NCBI RefSeq assembly: GCF_003688625.1 | Contig: NZ_RCWY01000001.1 | Location: forward strand, 1,178,001 to 1,242,000 | Length of the DNA stretch: 64,000 nt | Origin: Sphingomonas sp. PP-CE-3A-406 | GTDB taxonomy: Bacteria > Pseudomonadota > Alphaproteobacteria > Sphingomonadales > Sphingomonadaceae | Direction of reading: 5' to 3' | Part shown: positions 45,879 to 54,527 of the stretch, piece after piece | Layout of the letters: each line of letters begins with the position of its first letter | Numbering within the stretch: the stretch's first letter is position 1 | Made by a program: the position numbers and the translations under genes | The notes under the pieces: generated by a model | Told to the model about the DNA's origin: nothing | Seen by the model: only the letters and a program-made list of their open reading frames with translations | Databases searched by the model: none

Positions 45879-46990
45879 CGCGGAAGGTCGCGTTCCTGTT
45901 CCTCGGCGAGACGCTGCTGATCCCGCATCTGTATCCGATCGTCGAGGCGCTCGCCGCGAAGTCGGACGTGCCGATCGAGCTTTGGGTGAGCACGTCGGTG
46001 CACGAGACGCTGCTGACGCGGTGGACGGCCCCCTTCCCCACCGTCCGCATTCGCCGCGCGCCGGGGTTTCGGATCGTTGCGGACGACGGCAGCGGGCGTA
46101 ATCCGGTGCTGCCGGTGAAGATGCCGATGCTGCTGCGGCTACTGCCGTATCTGCGCAGCGCGACCGTCGTCGTGTGTGCCGAGCAGACGAGCCTGTGGCT
46201 GCCGCGGCTGTTTGCGATGCGCGCGAAGTTCGTGAAGACCTCGCACGGCGTCGGTTCGATGAGCGCGCGCGACGACCCCCGCCGGAAGGCCGCGGCGTTG
46301 ACGTTGGTGCCGAGCGAACTGGAGCGGCAGACGTATCTCGACCGCGGGTTCGCGCCCGAGCGGTTCGTCGCGACCGGCTATGTGAAGGCCGACTTCACGC
46401 ACCGGACGCATAGCGCGCCGCCGTTCGCGGATACGCGGCCGGTCGTCCTGTACACGCCGCATTGGCAGCAGCATCGCTCGTCCTGGTGGCGCTGGGGGGC
46501 GGAGGTGGTGCGGCGGATCGTCGCGGACGGGCGCTACAATCTGATTTTCGCGCCGCATCAGCGACTGGTCGAACGCGCGCCCGAGGTGGCGGATCTGATG
46601 CGCGAGATCGGTGACCTGGCGCATGTGCACTGCGACATCGACGGGTTCGCGATGGTCGATGGGAGCTATACCGGCGTGGCGGACGTGTATCTGGGCGACA
46701 CGTCGAGCCAGGTGATCGAATTCCTGATGCGGCCGCGGCCTTGCGTGTTTCTCAATGCGGGGGGGGCCGCCTGGGAGGGCGATCCGAATTACGCGATGTG
46801 GGTTTGTGGTGAGGTGGTTGGCGACGTTGCGGATGTGGTGGCGGCGGTGGATCGCTCGGCGTTGAGACATGTAGAGTATGCGGCGGTTCAGGCGGAATTT
46901 GCCGGGCGGTCGCTAGGGGCGGTCGAGGGTGGCGCGGCGAAAGCTGCGCGCGAGATCGTTCGGATGTTGGAGCACACGCCGCTCCGCTAA
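45875..46990 (+). CDS. CDP-glycerol glycerophosphotransferase-like GT-B enzyme
   Basis: A 371-residue protein resembling TagB/TagF-type enzymes. The N-lobe begins KVAFLFLGETLLIPHLYPIV; the linker contains VLYTPHWQQHRSSWWRWG and NLIFAPHQRLVERAP; the donor-binding lobe has DVYLGDTSSQVIEFLMRPRP, equivalent to the DxSS segment of glycerophosphotransferases. This points to transfer of glycerol phosphate or a related polyol phosphate. There are no membrane helices. It overlaps the nucleotidyltransferase gene, which may supply its donor. Confidence 0.72.
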   Translation: MTRKVAFLFLGETLLIPHLYPIVEALAAKSDVPIELWVSTSVHETLLTRWTAPFPTVRIRRAPGFRIVADDGSGRNPVLPVKMPMLLRLLPYLRSATVVVCAEQTSLWLPRLFAMRAKFVKTSHGVGSMSARDDPRRKAAALTLVPSELERQTYLDRGFAPERFVATGYVKADFTHRTHSAPPFADTRPVVLYTPHWQQHRSSWWRWGAEVVRRIVADGRYNLIFAPHQRLVERAPEVADLMREIGDLAHVHCDIDGFAMVDGSYTGVADVYLGDTSSQVIEFLMRPRPCVFLNAGGAAWEGDPNYAMWVCGEVVGDVADVVAAVDRSALRHVEYAAVQAEFAGRSLGAVEGGAAKAAREIVRMLEHTPLR

Positions 46991-46995
46991 ACCCC

Positions 46996-47101
46996 ACCAC
47001 CCCGGCGAAGGCCGGGGCCCAATTGGAATGACCGGCGTAACCTCGCGCAGTCCTCCGTTGGCGCCGTCCCCCAATTGGGCCCCGGCCTTCGCCGGGGTGG
47101 T
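46996..47101. repeat. Inverted REP pair before the CDP-alcohol transferase gene
   Basis: Facing accaccccggc hairpins (46996-47026 and 47070-47101) with a spacer containing ggcgtaacc. Confidence 0.85.
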
Positions 47102-47171
47102 GGCTCCGGTGGAGTGTCCTTCACTTACCACCCCTCTCGCTTTCACGTCCAGATCGGGTAACGGGTGCGGC

Positions 47172-48296
47172 ATGGTAGATTCGACAGCCCCTACGCCAGC
47201 GCTCCGAACCGTCCGGGCGAACGACACGCTGCTCTGGGGCATGACCAATGCCGAGCGGATCCGGCGGATCGGCGTCGCGCAAGGGTTGCCGGCCGATGGC
47301 GACGGCGACACCGGTCCGGTGATCCTCGCCAACCTCGCCTATGCGTGCGACCCGATGTGGATCGCGTATCTGAAGACGCGGCCCGGTACCGTCGTGACTC
47401 GCACCGGCGTACCCGTGCTCGCGCATGTCCGGGATGTCGACGAGCGTGCGCGGATGACCGCGGCGATGCTCGGCGAGGCGCCGCTGGTGACCGGGCTGAC
47501 GGTGATCGCCGCCGAAGCCGAGGAAGGCATCTTCAACGAGGCGTTGCGCAAGCGCGAACGCCCGTTCGCCGAACTGCTGACCCCTGCCGCGGTGCCGACG
47601 ATCGAGCGGGCGAGCTATGTCGGTGCGTACAAGGGCGTCACCGACCTGCTCACCAAGTATCTGTGGCCGGAATGGGCGCTCGCGATCACGCGGGTCTGCG
47701 CGCGCGCCGGGATCACGCCGAACCAGGTGACCGCGCTCGGCTCGGTACTGTGCATCGTCGCGACGGTGGCGTTCTGGTATGGCTGGTTCTGGACGGGGCT
47801 CGCGACGGGTCTGTTCTTCATGGTGCTCGACACCGTCGATGGGAAGCTGGCGCGGTGCACGATCACCTCGTCGAAACTCGGCAATGCGTGGGATCACGGG
47901 GTAGATCTGGTGCACCCTCCGTTCTGGTGGTGGGCTTGGGCGGCGGGGTGCGCGCCGTATGGGCGACCGCTAGACGACGGCATGTTCTGGGCAGTGATCG
48001 GGACGATGCTGTTCGGCTATGTCGCGCAGCGGTTGATCGAGGGGGCGTTCATCGTTCGGTTCGGGATGCATATTCACGTGTGGGAGCGGTTCGACAGCTG
48101 GTTCCGGCTGATCACCGCGCGGCGCAATCCGAACATGGTGATTTTGTTTGCGGGGTTGCTGGTGACGCGGCCGGATTGGGGGATCGTCGGGGTGGCGGCG
48201 TGGACCGCGATCTCGCTGGTGGTGCATCTGGTAAGGCTGGTGCAGGCGATGATTCGCAAGGCCAAGGGTGAGGTGTTGGTGAGCTGGCTGGCGTAA
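47172..48296 (+). CDS. CDP-alcohol phosphotransferase with nucleotidyltransferase-like N-domain
   Basis: A 374-residue membrane enzyme. The CDP-alcohol phosphotransferase motif is complete: Asp220, Asp223-Gly, Ala227-Arg228, Gly237, Asp241 and Asp245, in DTVDGKLARC and GNAWDHGVD. About six helices follow residue 165. The N-terminal ~160 residues (NDTLLWGMTNAERIRRIG, VILANLAYACDPMWIAYL) look like a nucleotidyltransferase domain that has lost its NTP-binding loop, recalling the two-domain inositol-phosphate cytidylyltransferase/DIPP synthases. It would join a CDP-activated group to an alcohol phosphate. The ATG at 47172 is preferred over the open frame from 46929. Confidence 0.85.
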   Translation: MVDSTAPTPALRTVRANDTLLWGMTNAERIRRIGVAQGLPADGDGDTGPVILANLAYACDPMWIAYLKTRPGTVVTRTGVPVLAHVRDVDERARMTAAMLGEAPLVTGLTVIAAEAEEGIFNEALRKRERPFAELLTPAAVPTIERASYVGAYKGVTDLLTKYLWPEWALAITRVCARAGITPNQVTALGSVLCIVATVAFWYGWFWTGLATGLFFMVLDTVDGKLARCTITSSKLGNAWDHGVDLVHPPFWWWAWAAGCAPYGRPLDDGMFWAVIGTMLFGYVAQRLIEGAFIVRFGMHIHVWERFDSWFRLITARRNPNMVILFAGLLVTRPDWGIVGVAAWTAISLVVHLVRLVQAMIRKAKGEVLVSWLA

Positions 48297-48313
48297 ACTA
48301 GCCAAATACTCAC

Positions 48314-48418
48314 ACCACCCCGGCGGAGGCCGGGGCCCAATTGGAAAGGTTGGAGTAACCGGGCGCATACTTCCGTTACCATCGTCCCCCAGTTGGGCCC
48401 CGGCCTCCGCCGGAGTGG
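48314..48418. repeat. Inverted REP pair in the convergent gap before asnB
   Basis: Facing accaccccggc hairpins between the convergent ends of the CDP-alcohol transferase gene and asnB; the right copy is slightly diverged (cggagtgg). Confidence 0.85.
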
Positions 48419-48424
48419 AAGACT

Positions 48425-50335
48425 TCAGGCTGCGACGCTCTTAGGCCGGCCGATCCACCACAGGCAGTAGATCGCAAGCGCGTAGAGGAAGCGGCTGTAA
48501 TCCCGCTTGCCCGCACGGTGATCGACGAACACCTTGTCGACCGCGCCGGCGCGCCAGATGCCTTGCTCGCGGACGCCGCTGTCGCGCCAGAGTTGCTCCG
48601 CATACGCGCCGAAATCGCCGGCGAACCACGCCGCCAGCGGCATCTGGAAGCCTTGTTTGCGGCGGTCGAGAATTCCTTCCGGCAACCACGGCGCGATGGC
48701 CTGGCGGATCACGTATTTGCCGACCTTGCCGTGCAGCTTCATGTCCGCGGGCATCGACAGCGCAAGGTCGACCATCCCCCGCCCCAGCATCGGCACGCGG
48801 ACTTCGAGCGAATGCGCCATGCTCGCGCGGTCGACCTTGGTGAGCATCGCGCCGGGCAGATTAAGCGCTAGGTCGGCGAGGCCGAACTGCTCGAGCGTGT
48901 CGGTCGAGATCGCGTCGGGATCGGGGAAATATTCCGCAACCAGCGCGGCGATCCCGCCTTCTTCCTCGGCGATGAACTCCGCGGAGAATATCTCGCGACG
49001 GAAGGCTTCGTTCGTGATCTGCGTCTTGGCGAAGAACCGCGCGATGCCGTTCGGGAGCGCGGCGCTGCCGGTGGTTTTCCGCCAGCGCTGCAACACTGCG
49101 TTCGCATGGCGTGAGGGCAAGGTCGGCACTGCATCCAGTGCGCGCGCGAGCTTGCGCAGAGGTGCCGGCAGCGCCCCGATCCGGCGCTCGGTCGCGTGGC
49201 GCTTGTAGCCGAAGAACAGCTCGTCGCCGCCATCGCCCGACAGCGCGACCTTGACCTCCTGCGCGGCGATCTGGCTGACGTACCAGGTCGGCACCGCGGA
49301 GGGATCGGCGAACGGCTCGTCGTAGCCATGCTGGACCTCGGGCAGCATCGCCTGCGCATCCGCCAACTCCAGGGTGCGCGTGACGTGGTGGCAGCCGAGA
49401 TGCCGCGCGATCGCCTCGGCATGCGGCGATTCGTCGAAGCGCGGGTCGGGAAAGCCGATCGTGAAGGTGCGGACCGGGCGATCCGAGACCTGCGCCATCG
49501 CTCCGACCACCGCGGAGGAATCGACGCCGCCCGACAGGAACGCGCCGACATCGACGTCCGCGACCATCTGTTTGCCGATCGTGTCGAGCCATTCGTCGCG
49601 GAAGCGCTCGATCCACGCCGCCTCGGACCGGGGTTCAGAAGGATGATAGACGGGCGTCCAATAGGCGCGCATCGTCGGCGTGCCGCTCGCCTCGACGGTC
49701 ATCACATGGCCCGGCGGCAGCGTGCGGACCTGCGCGTAAATCGAGCGCGGGGCGCGGACGTGGCCGAAGCTGAAATAATCGTGGAGCGCGCGGCGATCGA
49801 CGTCGAACGCCATGCCGGGCAGCAGCGTCAGCGTCTTCAGCTCGGAGCCGAACGCGAACCCTGCGGCCTGATCGGTATAATAGAGTGGCTTGATCCCGAT
49901 CGGATCGCGCGCCAGCGTCAGTTTCCGATCGAGCGTATCCCAGACTGCGACCGCAAACATCCCGTCGAGCCTAGCCCAGACGTCGTCGCCCCAGCGCTCA
50001 TAGCCGGCGAGGATCACCTCGGTATCGCCCGCGCTCTCGAACACACGGCCTAGCGCCTGCAACTCGCGCCGCAATTCGCGGAAATTGTAGATCTCGCCGT
50101 TGAAGACGAGCGCGTAGCGGTGGTCGGGCGAATGGAACGGCTGGTGTCCGCCCTCGATGTCGATGATGCTCAGCCGGCGCATCCCAAAGCCGAAATCGCC
50201 ATCGGTCATCACGCCCTGGTCGTCGGGGCCGCGGTGCAGGATCGCGTCGCACTGCGCGGTAATGAGGGGCGCCGTGACGAGGCGGGGCGAAACGGCAGCG
50301 CTACCCCGCGCGTAAAGGCCGGCAATTCCGCAGAT
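48425..50335 (-). CDS. asnB: Asparagine synthase (glutamine-hydrolysing), probable ATC start
   Basis: A 636-residue AsnB. The class II glutaminase domain needs cysteine right after the initiator: the frame reads I-CGIAGLYARG, with ATC where ATG is expected. GAGGGA lies nine bases upstream of this ATC, an ideal ribosome site. An ATG ten codons earlier (50365) would bury the catalytic cysteine. Other marks are LHRGPDDQGV, FNGEIYNFRELR, the synthase PP-loop FLSGGVDSSAVVG and YDEPFADPSAVPTW. It resembles the amidotransferases found in exopolysaccharide clusters, so it may amidate a sugar rather than free aspartate. Confidence 0.9.
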   Translation of the reverse strand: MCGIAGLYARGSAAVSPRLVTAPLITAQCDAILHRGPDDQGVMTDGDFGFGMRRLSIIDIEGGHQPFHSPDHRYALVFNGEIYNFRELRRELQALGRVFESAGDTEVILAGYERWGDDVWARLDGMFAVAVWDTLDRKLTLARDPIGIKPLYYTDQAAGFAFGSELKTLTLLPGMAFDVDRRALHDYFSFGHVRAPRSIYAQVRTLPPGHVMTVEASGTPTMRAYWTPVYHPSEPRSEAAWIERFRDEWLDTIGKQMVADVDVGAFLSGGVDSSAVVGAMAQVSDRPVRTFTIGFPDPRFDESPHAEAIARHLGCHHVTRTLELADAQAMLPEVQHGYDEPFADPSAVPTWYVSQIAAQEVKVALSGDGGDELFFGYKRHATERRIGALPAPLRKLARALDAVPTLPSRHANAVLQRWRKTTGSAALPNGIARFFAKTQITNEAFRREIFSAEFIAEEEGGIAALVAEYFPDPDAISTDTLEQFGLADLALNLPGAMLTKVDRASMAHSLEVRVPMLGRGMVDLALSMPADMKLHGKVGKYVIRQAIAPWLPEGILDRRKQGFQMPLAAWFAGDFGAYAEQLWRDSGVREQGIWRAGAVDKVFVDHRAGKRDYSRFLYALAIYCLWWIGRPKSVAA

Positions 50336-50505
50336 GACGAACGATCCCTCGCATGACGGCGGCACCGCCGCCCGATCGCGCGCGGTCTAGGAGCCGCCCG
50401 CGGCTTTGTCACCTCCGCCCCCGCTGCGCGCCCCGCCCGCGGCTGCGCACTCCGCCCCCGCGCATCTTGCCGCAGTCGCCGCCGCACTCTAGGGGCCGGT
50501 CGCAG

Positions 50506-51870
50506 ATGGTTCAGGACCCCGCTCCTTCTCCGGCCCCGGCGGATGCGTCGGCGCGCGCCGGCACGACCGGGATTTTCCGGGCGGCGGCGCGCAATCTCGG
50601 CTGGCTGCTCGCAAGCCGCAGCGTTCTCGCCATTCTGTCGCTGTTCTATCTCGGCTTTGCGACGCGCACGCTGGGCGTCGTCGATTTCGGCCGGTTCGCG
50701 TTGATCACCGGTGCCGCGCAGGCGTTGGCGACCTTCGTCGGCTTCCAGACCTGGCAGATCATCGTTCAATACGGCGTCGAGCCGATCCAGCAAGGCGACA
50801 CGCCCCGGCTCGCACGGCTGCTCCGCCTGTCGGCGATCCTCGACATGTGCAGCGCGCTGGTCGGCGCCGGACTGACCGTCGCGATCCTGTTCGCGTGGAG
50901 CGACGGGTTCGGCATTCCACCCGACCTGATGCGCGACACGCTGATGTTCGCGGTGGTGCAGCTGATCACGATCCGCTCGACCCCGCTCGGCATCCTGCGG
51001 CTGCGCGACAAATTCTCGTTGTCGGCGGTGGCGGACAGCATGACGCCGATCATGCGCTTCGTCGGCGCGGGCGCGGCGATGATCTTCGAACCGACGATCC
51101 GCGGCTTCATGCTCGCCTGGGCGCTCGCCGAGATCGTCACCGCCGCGACCTATTGGATTATGGTCGCGAAAAGCGGCGACCTGCGCCTGCTCGCGAGCGG
51201 CCGGGGCCCGTGGCGGCAGGTGCGCGACGAGAATCCCGGCATCGTCCGCTTCTCGCTCAGCACCAACGCGAGCGCGACACTCGGCCTGTCGAGCAAGCAG
51301 ATCCCGCTGCTGCTGGTCGGCGCATCGATCGGCCCCGCCGCGGCCGGCGCGTTCCGGCTCGCGACCCAGCTCGCGCAGGCGCTCGCCAAACTGTCGCAGA
51401 TGCTGTCACGCGCCGCCTTCCCCGAGATCGTCCGCGCGGTGCGCACCGCCGAGCCGTCGCGCCTGCGCCGTATCCTGATCCGGACGATGCTGGCGAGCAC
51501 CGCTGCGGCATTGGTGATCCTGGCGATCGTCGCGCTGGTCGGCGAGCCGATCCTCAAGCTCGTCGGCGGCAAGTCGTTCGGCCATGCCTATCCGGTGCTG
51601 CTGTGGCTGGCGGCGGCAGGCTGTTTCGACCTCGCCACCGTCAGCCTCGATACGGTAATGACCGCGCTGCACCGTGCCGGCACCGTCTTCGCGATCCGCG
51701 CGGTCGGCGTGCTGCTGCTGTTCGCCGCGGCGTTCGCGCTGATGCCGACCTACGGCTCGACGGGAATCGCCGCGGCGGTCGGCGTCGGCTCGGTGGCGGT
51801 CGCGATCCTGCTCGGATTTGCCGCCGCGCGGATGACCCGCACGCCGAGCGTCGAGGCAGAAACGGCGTAG
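50506..51870 (+). CDS. Wzx-like lipid-linked oligosaccharide flippase
   Basis: A 454-residue protein with 11 to 12 hydrophobic segments, of the MOP superfamily polysaccharide flippase type. Recognisable stretches are ARNLGWLLASRSVLAILSLF, LGVVDFGRFALITGAAQALA and the late ILKLVGGKSFGHAYPVLLWL. ATG 50506 fits; the earlier frame start from 50353 is Arg/Pro-rich and unlikely. It would move a lipid-linked product across the inner membrane, fitting the surrounding cluster. It is divergent from asnB. Confidence 0.85.
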   Translation: MVQDPAPSPAPADASARAGTTGIFRAAARNLGWLLASRSVLAILSLFYLGFATRTLGVVDFGRFALITGAAQALATFVGFQTWQIIVQYGVEPIQQGDTPRLARLLRLSAILDMCSALVGAGLTVAILFAWSDGFGIPPDLMRDTLMFAVVQLITIRSTPLGILRLRDKFSLSAVADSMTPIMRFVGAGAAMIFEPTIRGFMLAWALAEIVTAATYWIMVAKSGDLRLLASGRGPWRQVRDENPGIVRFSLSTNASATLGLSSKQIPLLLVGASIGPAAAGAFRLATQLAQALAKLSQMLSRAAFPEIVRAVRTAEPSRLRRILIRTMLASTAAALVILAIVALVGEPILKLVGGKSFGHAYPVLLWLAAAGCFDLATVSLDTVMTALHRAGTVFAIRAVGVLLLFAAAFALMPTYGSTGIAAAVGVGSVAVAILLGFAAARMTRTPSVEAETA

Positions 51871-52001
51871 TCAGCATGGCCCGACGGCGCATGCCGTTGC
51901 ACCCCATGCTGCGACAAAGACGGCGATAAAGGCTGCGTTCACGGCGTAAATGTCATCTGCGCGCCGCTGTATCGCCACTTTTACCCGGTCTTAGTCTGTC
52001 G

Positions 52002-52463
52002 ATGAACCCTTTATTCCTTATGATCCTGGGCGCGGCGGCGGTGCTCGCGCCGATCCAGGCGCAGGCGGCCGAGAGCTGCCAAGGTACGCCGGGCAATGGC
52101 AACGCCAGGTTGATCCTGGAAGCGACGACGATGCACAACGCCGTCGGCGAGGTCGCCTTCACGGTGTATCCCGATGACAAGAAACGGTTTCTGGCGAAGG
52201 GCGGCAAGCTCGTTCGGGCGCGCGTATCCGCCGCCAGCCCGCGCGCCTGTTTCTGGCTGAAGCCCGGCTATTACGCGATCGCGCAATATCACGACGAAAA
52301 CAGCGATCATGATTTCAACCGGACGCTGTTCGTGCCGAAGGAGGGATTCGGCTTTTCGAACGACGCACCCACGTCGATCGGACTGCCGTCGTTCGCGTCG
52401 GTCCGCACCGCCTTGCCCCCCTCGGGCACGACCGTGCGGATGAAGATGCGGTATCGTCGATGA
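52002..52463 (+). CDS. DUF2141 secreted protein
   Basis: A 153-residue protein with a signal peptide (MNPLFLMILGAAAVLAPIQA, cleavage near AQA-AES). The mature domain has the DUF2141 pattern: ARLILEAT early, LKPGYYAIAQYHDENSDHDF, and GFGFSNDAPTS. DUF2141 is a small periplasmic or extracellular beta-sandwich of unknown function. A start site and RBS are unremarkable. It lies between the flippase and the lipid kinase. Confidence 0.85.
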   Translation: MNPLFLMILGAAAVLAPIQAQAAESCQGTPGNGNARLILEATTMHNAVGEVAFTVYPDDKKRFLAKGGKLVRARVSAASPRACFWLKPGYYAIAQYHDENSDHDFNRTLFVPKEGFGFSNDAPTSIGLPSFASVRTALPPSGTTVRMKMRYRR

Positions 52464-52524
52464 ACTAAACCCCGTTCACAGACATTGAACGGAAATCTTC
52501 CTGACACAAATTTGTAGCGGTTAT

Positions 52525-53637
52525 GTGCCGCGACGGGTATCTACTATCGTGGCTAATGTCGTTTCGAACTTCAATGCATTCAGCGGGCCTTCGCTCTCGC
52601 CACCGGCACCGCCGGCATGGCGGCCCGACGGCCTGTTCGATCCGGCCGTCGCCGATCGGTACGGCGTGACCCCGCGCGAGGCCGCCGCGAAGATCCGTAC
52701 CGGTATCATCTGCAATCCCAAGAGCCATCGCAACCGCAGCAGCGTCGAGGCGACCAAGCCGTTCCTGTCGGGCACCGTGCTCGCGGTCACGCCCCGCACC
52801 CAGGCCGAACTCGCCGAAGTGCTGACAGATTTTGCGCGCCACGGCATCGAACTGCTGGTGATCGATGGCGGCGACGGCACGATCCGCGACGTGCTGACCG
52901 CGGCCGCGCGCGTCTGGACCGGTGCCGCCCCCCGCGTCGCGATCGTTCCGTCGGGCAAGACCAACGCACTCGCGCTCGATCTCGGCATCCCCGACGACTG
53001 GACGCTCGATCAGGCGCTGACCGCAGCACGCGACGGGACCGTCAAGGTTCGCAGCCCGATCGAGGTGGTGCGCAAGGCCGACGGCACGCGCCTGCACGGC
53101 TTCCTGTTCGGGGCCGGTGCGTTCGTGCACGCGACGGCGCTGGCGCAGCGCACCCACCGGGCCGGCGCGTTCAACGGCGTCGCGGTCGGGCTGGCGCTGT
53201 GCTGGGCGATCCTGCAGACACTGTTCGGCGGCGCCAACAGCGCGTGGCGCGCGGGCGATCGCATGCGGATCCGGTATCAGGGCGGCGCGGCGCCCGCCTA
53301 TGCCGCCGGCGCCAATGCCGACACCGATCGTGCGCGGTATCTGATGCTGGCATCGACGCTCCAGCATATGCCGGTCGGTATCCGGCCGTTCGGCACGCCG
53401 CGCGAAGGCTTGAAGACCCTGGTGGTCGACGCCCCGCCGCGCTGGCTCGCGGCTGCGACGCCGCTGATCGTGACCGGATCGCCGGCCGCGTGGCTCGATC
53501 GTGCGGGCTATCACCGGATCGATTCGGCGTCGCTCGACCTGTCGATGGACTCGGGCTTCATCCTCGACGGCGAAGTCTATCCCGGTGGCGACCTGACCGT
53601 GCGCGAAGGCAAGCCGCTCCGCTTCGTCGTCCCTTGA
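52525..53637 (+). CDS. Diacylglycerol kinase-like lipid kinase
   Basis: A 370-residue DAGK-catalytic-domain protein of the DgkB/YegS type. The nucleotide loop is GIICNPKSHRNRSS, the catalytic GGDGT is at residues 115-119 in LLVIDGGDGTIRDV, and RVAIVPSGKTNALALDLG matches the conserved PxGxxN region. It would phosphorylate diacylglycerol or a related lipid alcohol. The start is uncertain: GTG 52525 or GTG 52549, no ATG fits. The stop overlaps the next gene's TTG. Confidence 0.85.
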   Translation: MPRRVSTIVANVVSNFNAFSGPSLSPPAPPAWRPDGLFDPAVADRYGVTPREAAAKIRTGIICNPKSHRNRSSVEATKPFLSGTVLAVTPRTQAELAEVLTDFARHGIELLVIDGGDGTIRDVLTAAARVWTGAAPRVAIVPSGKTNALALDLGIPDDWTLDQALTAARDGTVKVRSPIEVVRKADGTRLHGFLFGAGAFVHATALAQRTHRAGAFNGVAVGLALCWAILQTLFGGANSAWRAGDRMRIRYQGGAAPAYAAGANADTDRARYLMLASTLQHMPVGIRPFGTPREGLKTLVVDAPPRWLAAATPLIVTGSPAAWLDRAGYHRIDSASLDLSMDSGFILDGEVYPGGDLTVREGKPLRFVVP

Positions 53638-54527
53638 GCGCGCTGGCCGACGTCGTGCGGCGTCAACTGGCGGCCCCGACGATCCAGCCGGTGCGCGATG
53701 TGGCCGAAATTCTCGCCGCCCATGCCGATGTCGTCGCGGTGCTGTTCTACGGGTCGAACCTGCGGACCGGCGCGACCGAGGGGGTGCTCGATTTCTACGT
53801 GCTGACCGCTGGTCCACCCGAGCGGGGCATCTGGCCGACCGTCAGCTACCGCGAATTCGCGATGGCGGGCGAAACGCTGCGCGCGAAAATCGCGACGATG
53901 CGGATGGCGACGTTTGCGAAGGCCGCCGCGGCGCGGTCGCTCGACACCACCATCTGGACGCGGTTCGTCCAACCATCGGCATTGGTTTGGGCGCGCGACT
54001 CCATTGCCGCCGATGCGGTTGCCGCAGCGATCGGCGAGGCCACGAAGTCTGCGGCCAGGTTCGCGGCGGCGCTCGGGCCGGAGGCGGGCACGGCGGACGA
54101 CTATTGGCGCGCGCTGTTCCGCCAGACCTACGCCGCCGAACTGCGCGTCGAACGCAAGGGACGCGAGGGGCAGATTCTTGGTTTCGATCCGGACCGCTAC
54201 ACCCGCTTGCTGCCGCTCGCGTGGGCCGCCGACGGGATCGCGTTCGCCGACGATGCTGGCACGCTGCGTCCAAGCCTCGCCGCCGAGAGCCGTAGCCGAC
54301 TGTTGCGCGCTTGGCGCCGTCGCCGCCGGGCCGGCAAACCGATCAACGTCGCGCGGCTGGTCCGTGCTGCGTTCACCTTCGAGGGCGCTGCGCAATACGG
54401 GCTGTGGAAGGTCGAGCGCCATACCGGGATTGTCGTGCCGCTCACGCCGTGGCGCGAGAAGCACCCGATCCTCGCCGCGCCGGGGATATTCTGGCGGGTA
54501 TGGCGCGCGCGGGCGACCGCCGCATGA
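53634..54527 (+). CDS. Tam41-like nucleotidyltransferase (candidate CDP-DAG synthase)
   Basis: A 297-residue soluble protein. YGS at residues 39-41 in VLFYGSNLRTG and DF at 53-54 in VLDFYVLTAG match the nucleotidyltransferase core of mitochondrial Tam41, where YGSG and the LDF segment bind CTP and metal. A later stretch, ATKSAARFAAALGP then ALFRQTYAAELRVE, resembles the Tam41 helical region (KSA, LP, LSY-D-R). Tam41 makes CDP-diacylglycerol from phosphatidic acid. The TTG start overlaps the lipid kinase stop, and that enzyme would supply the substrate. The assignment is from motif memory and is tentative. Confidence 0.55.
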   Translation: MSALADVVRRQLAAPTIQPVRDVAEILAAHADVVAVLFYGSNLRTGATEGVLDFYVLTAGPPERGIWPTVSYREFAMAGETLRAKIATMRMATFAKAAAARSLDTTIWTRFVQPSALVWARDSIAADAVAAAIGEATKSAARFAAALGPEAGTADDYWRALFRQTYAAELRVERKGREGQILGFDPDRYTRLLPLAWAADGIAFADDAGTLRPSLAAESRSRLLRAWRRRRRAGKPINVARLVRAAFTFEGAAQYGLWKVERHTGIVVPLTPWREKHPILAAPGIFWRVWRARATAA

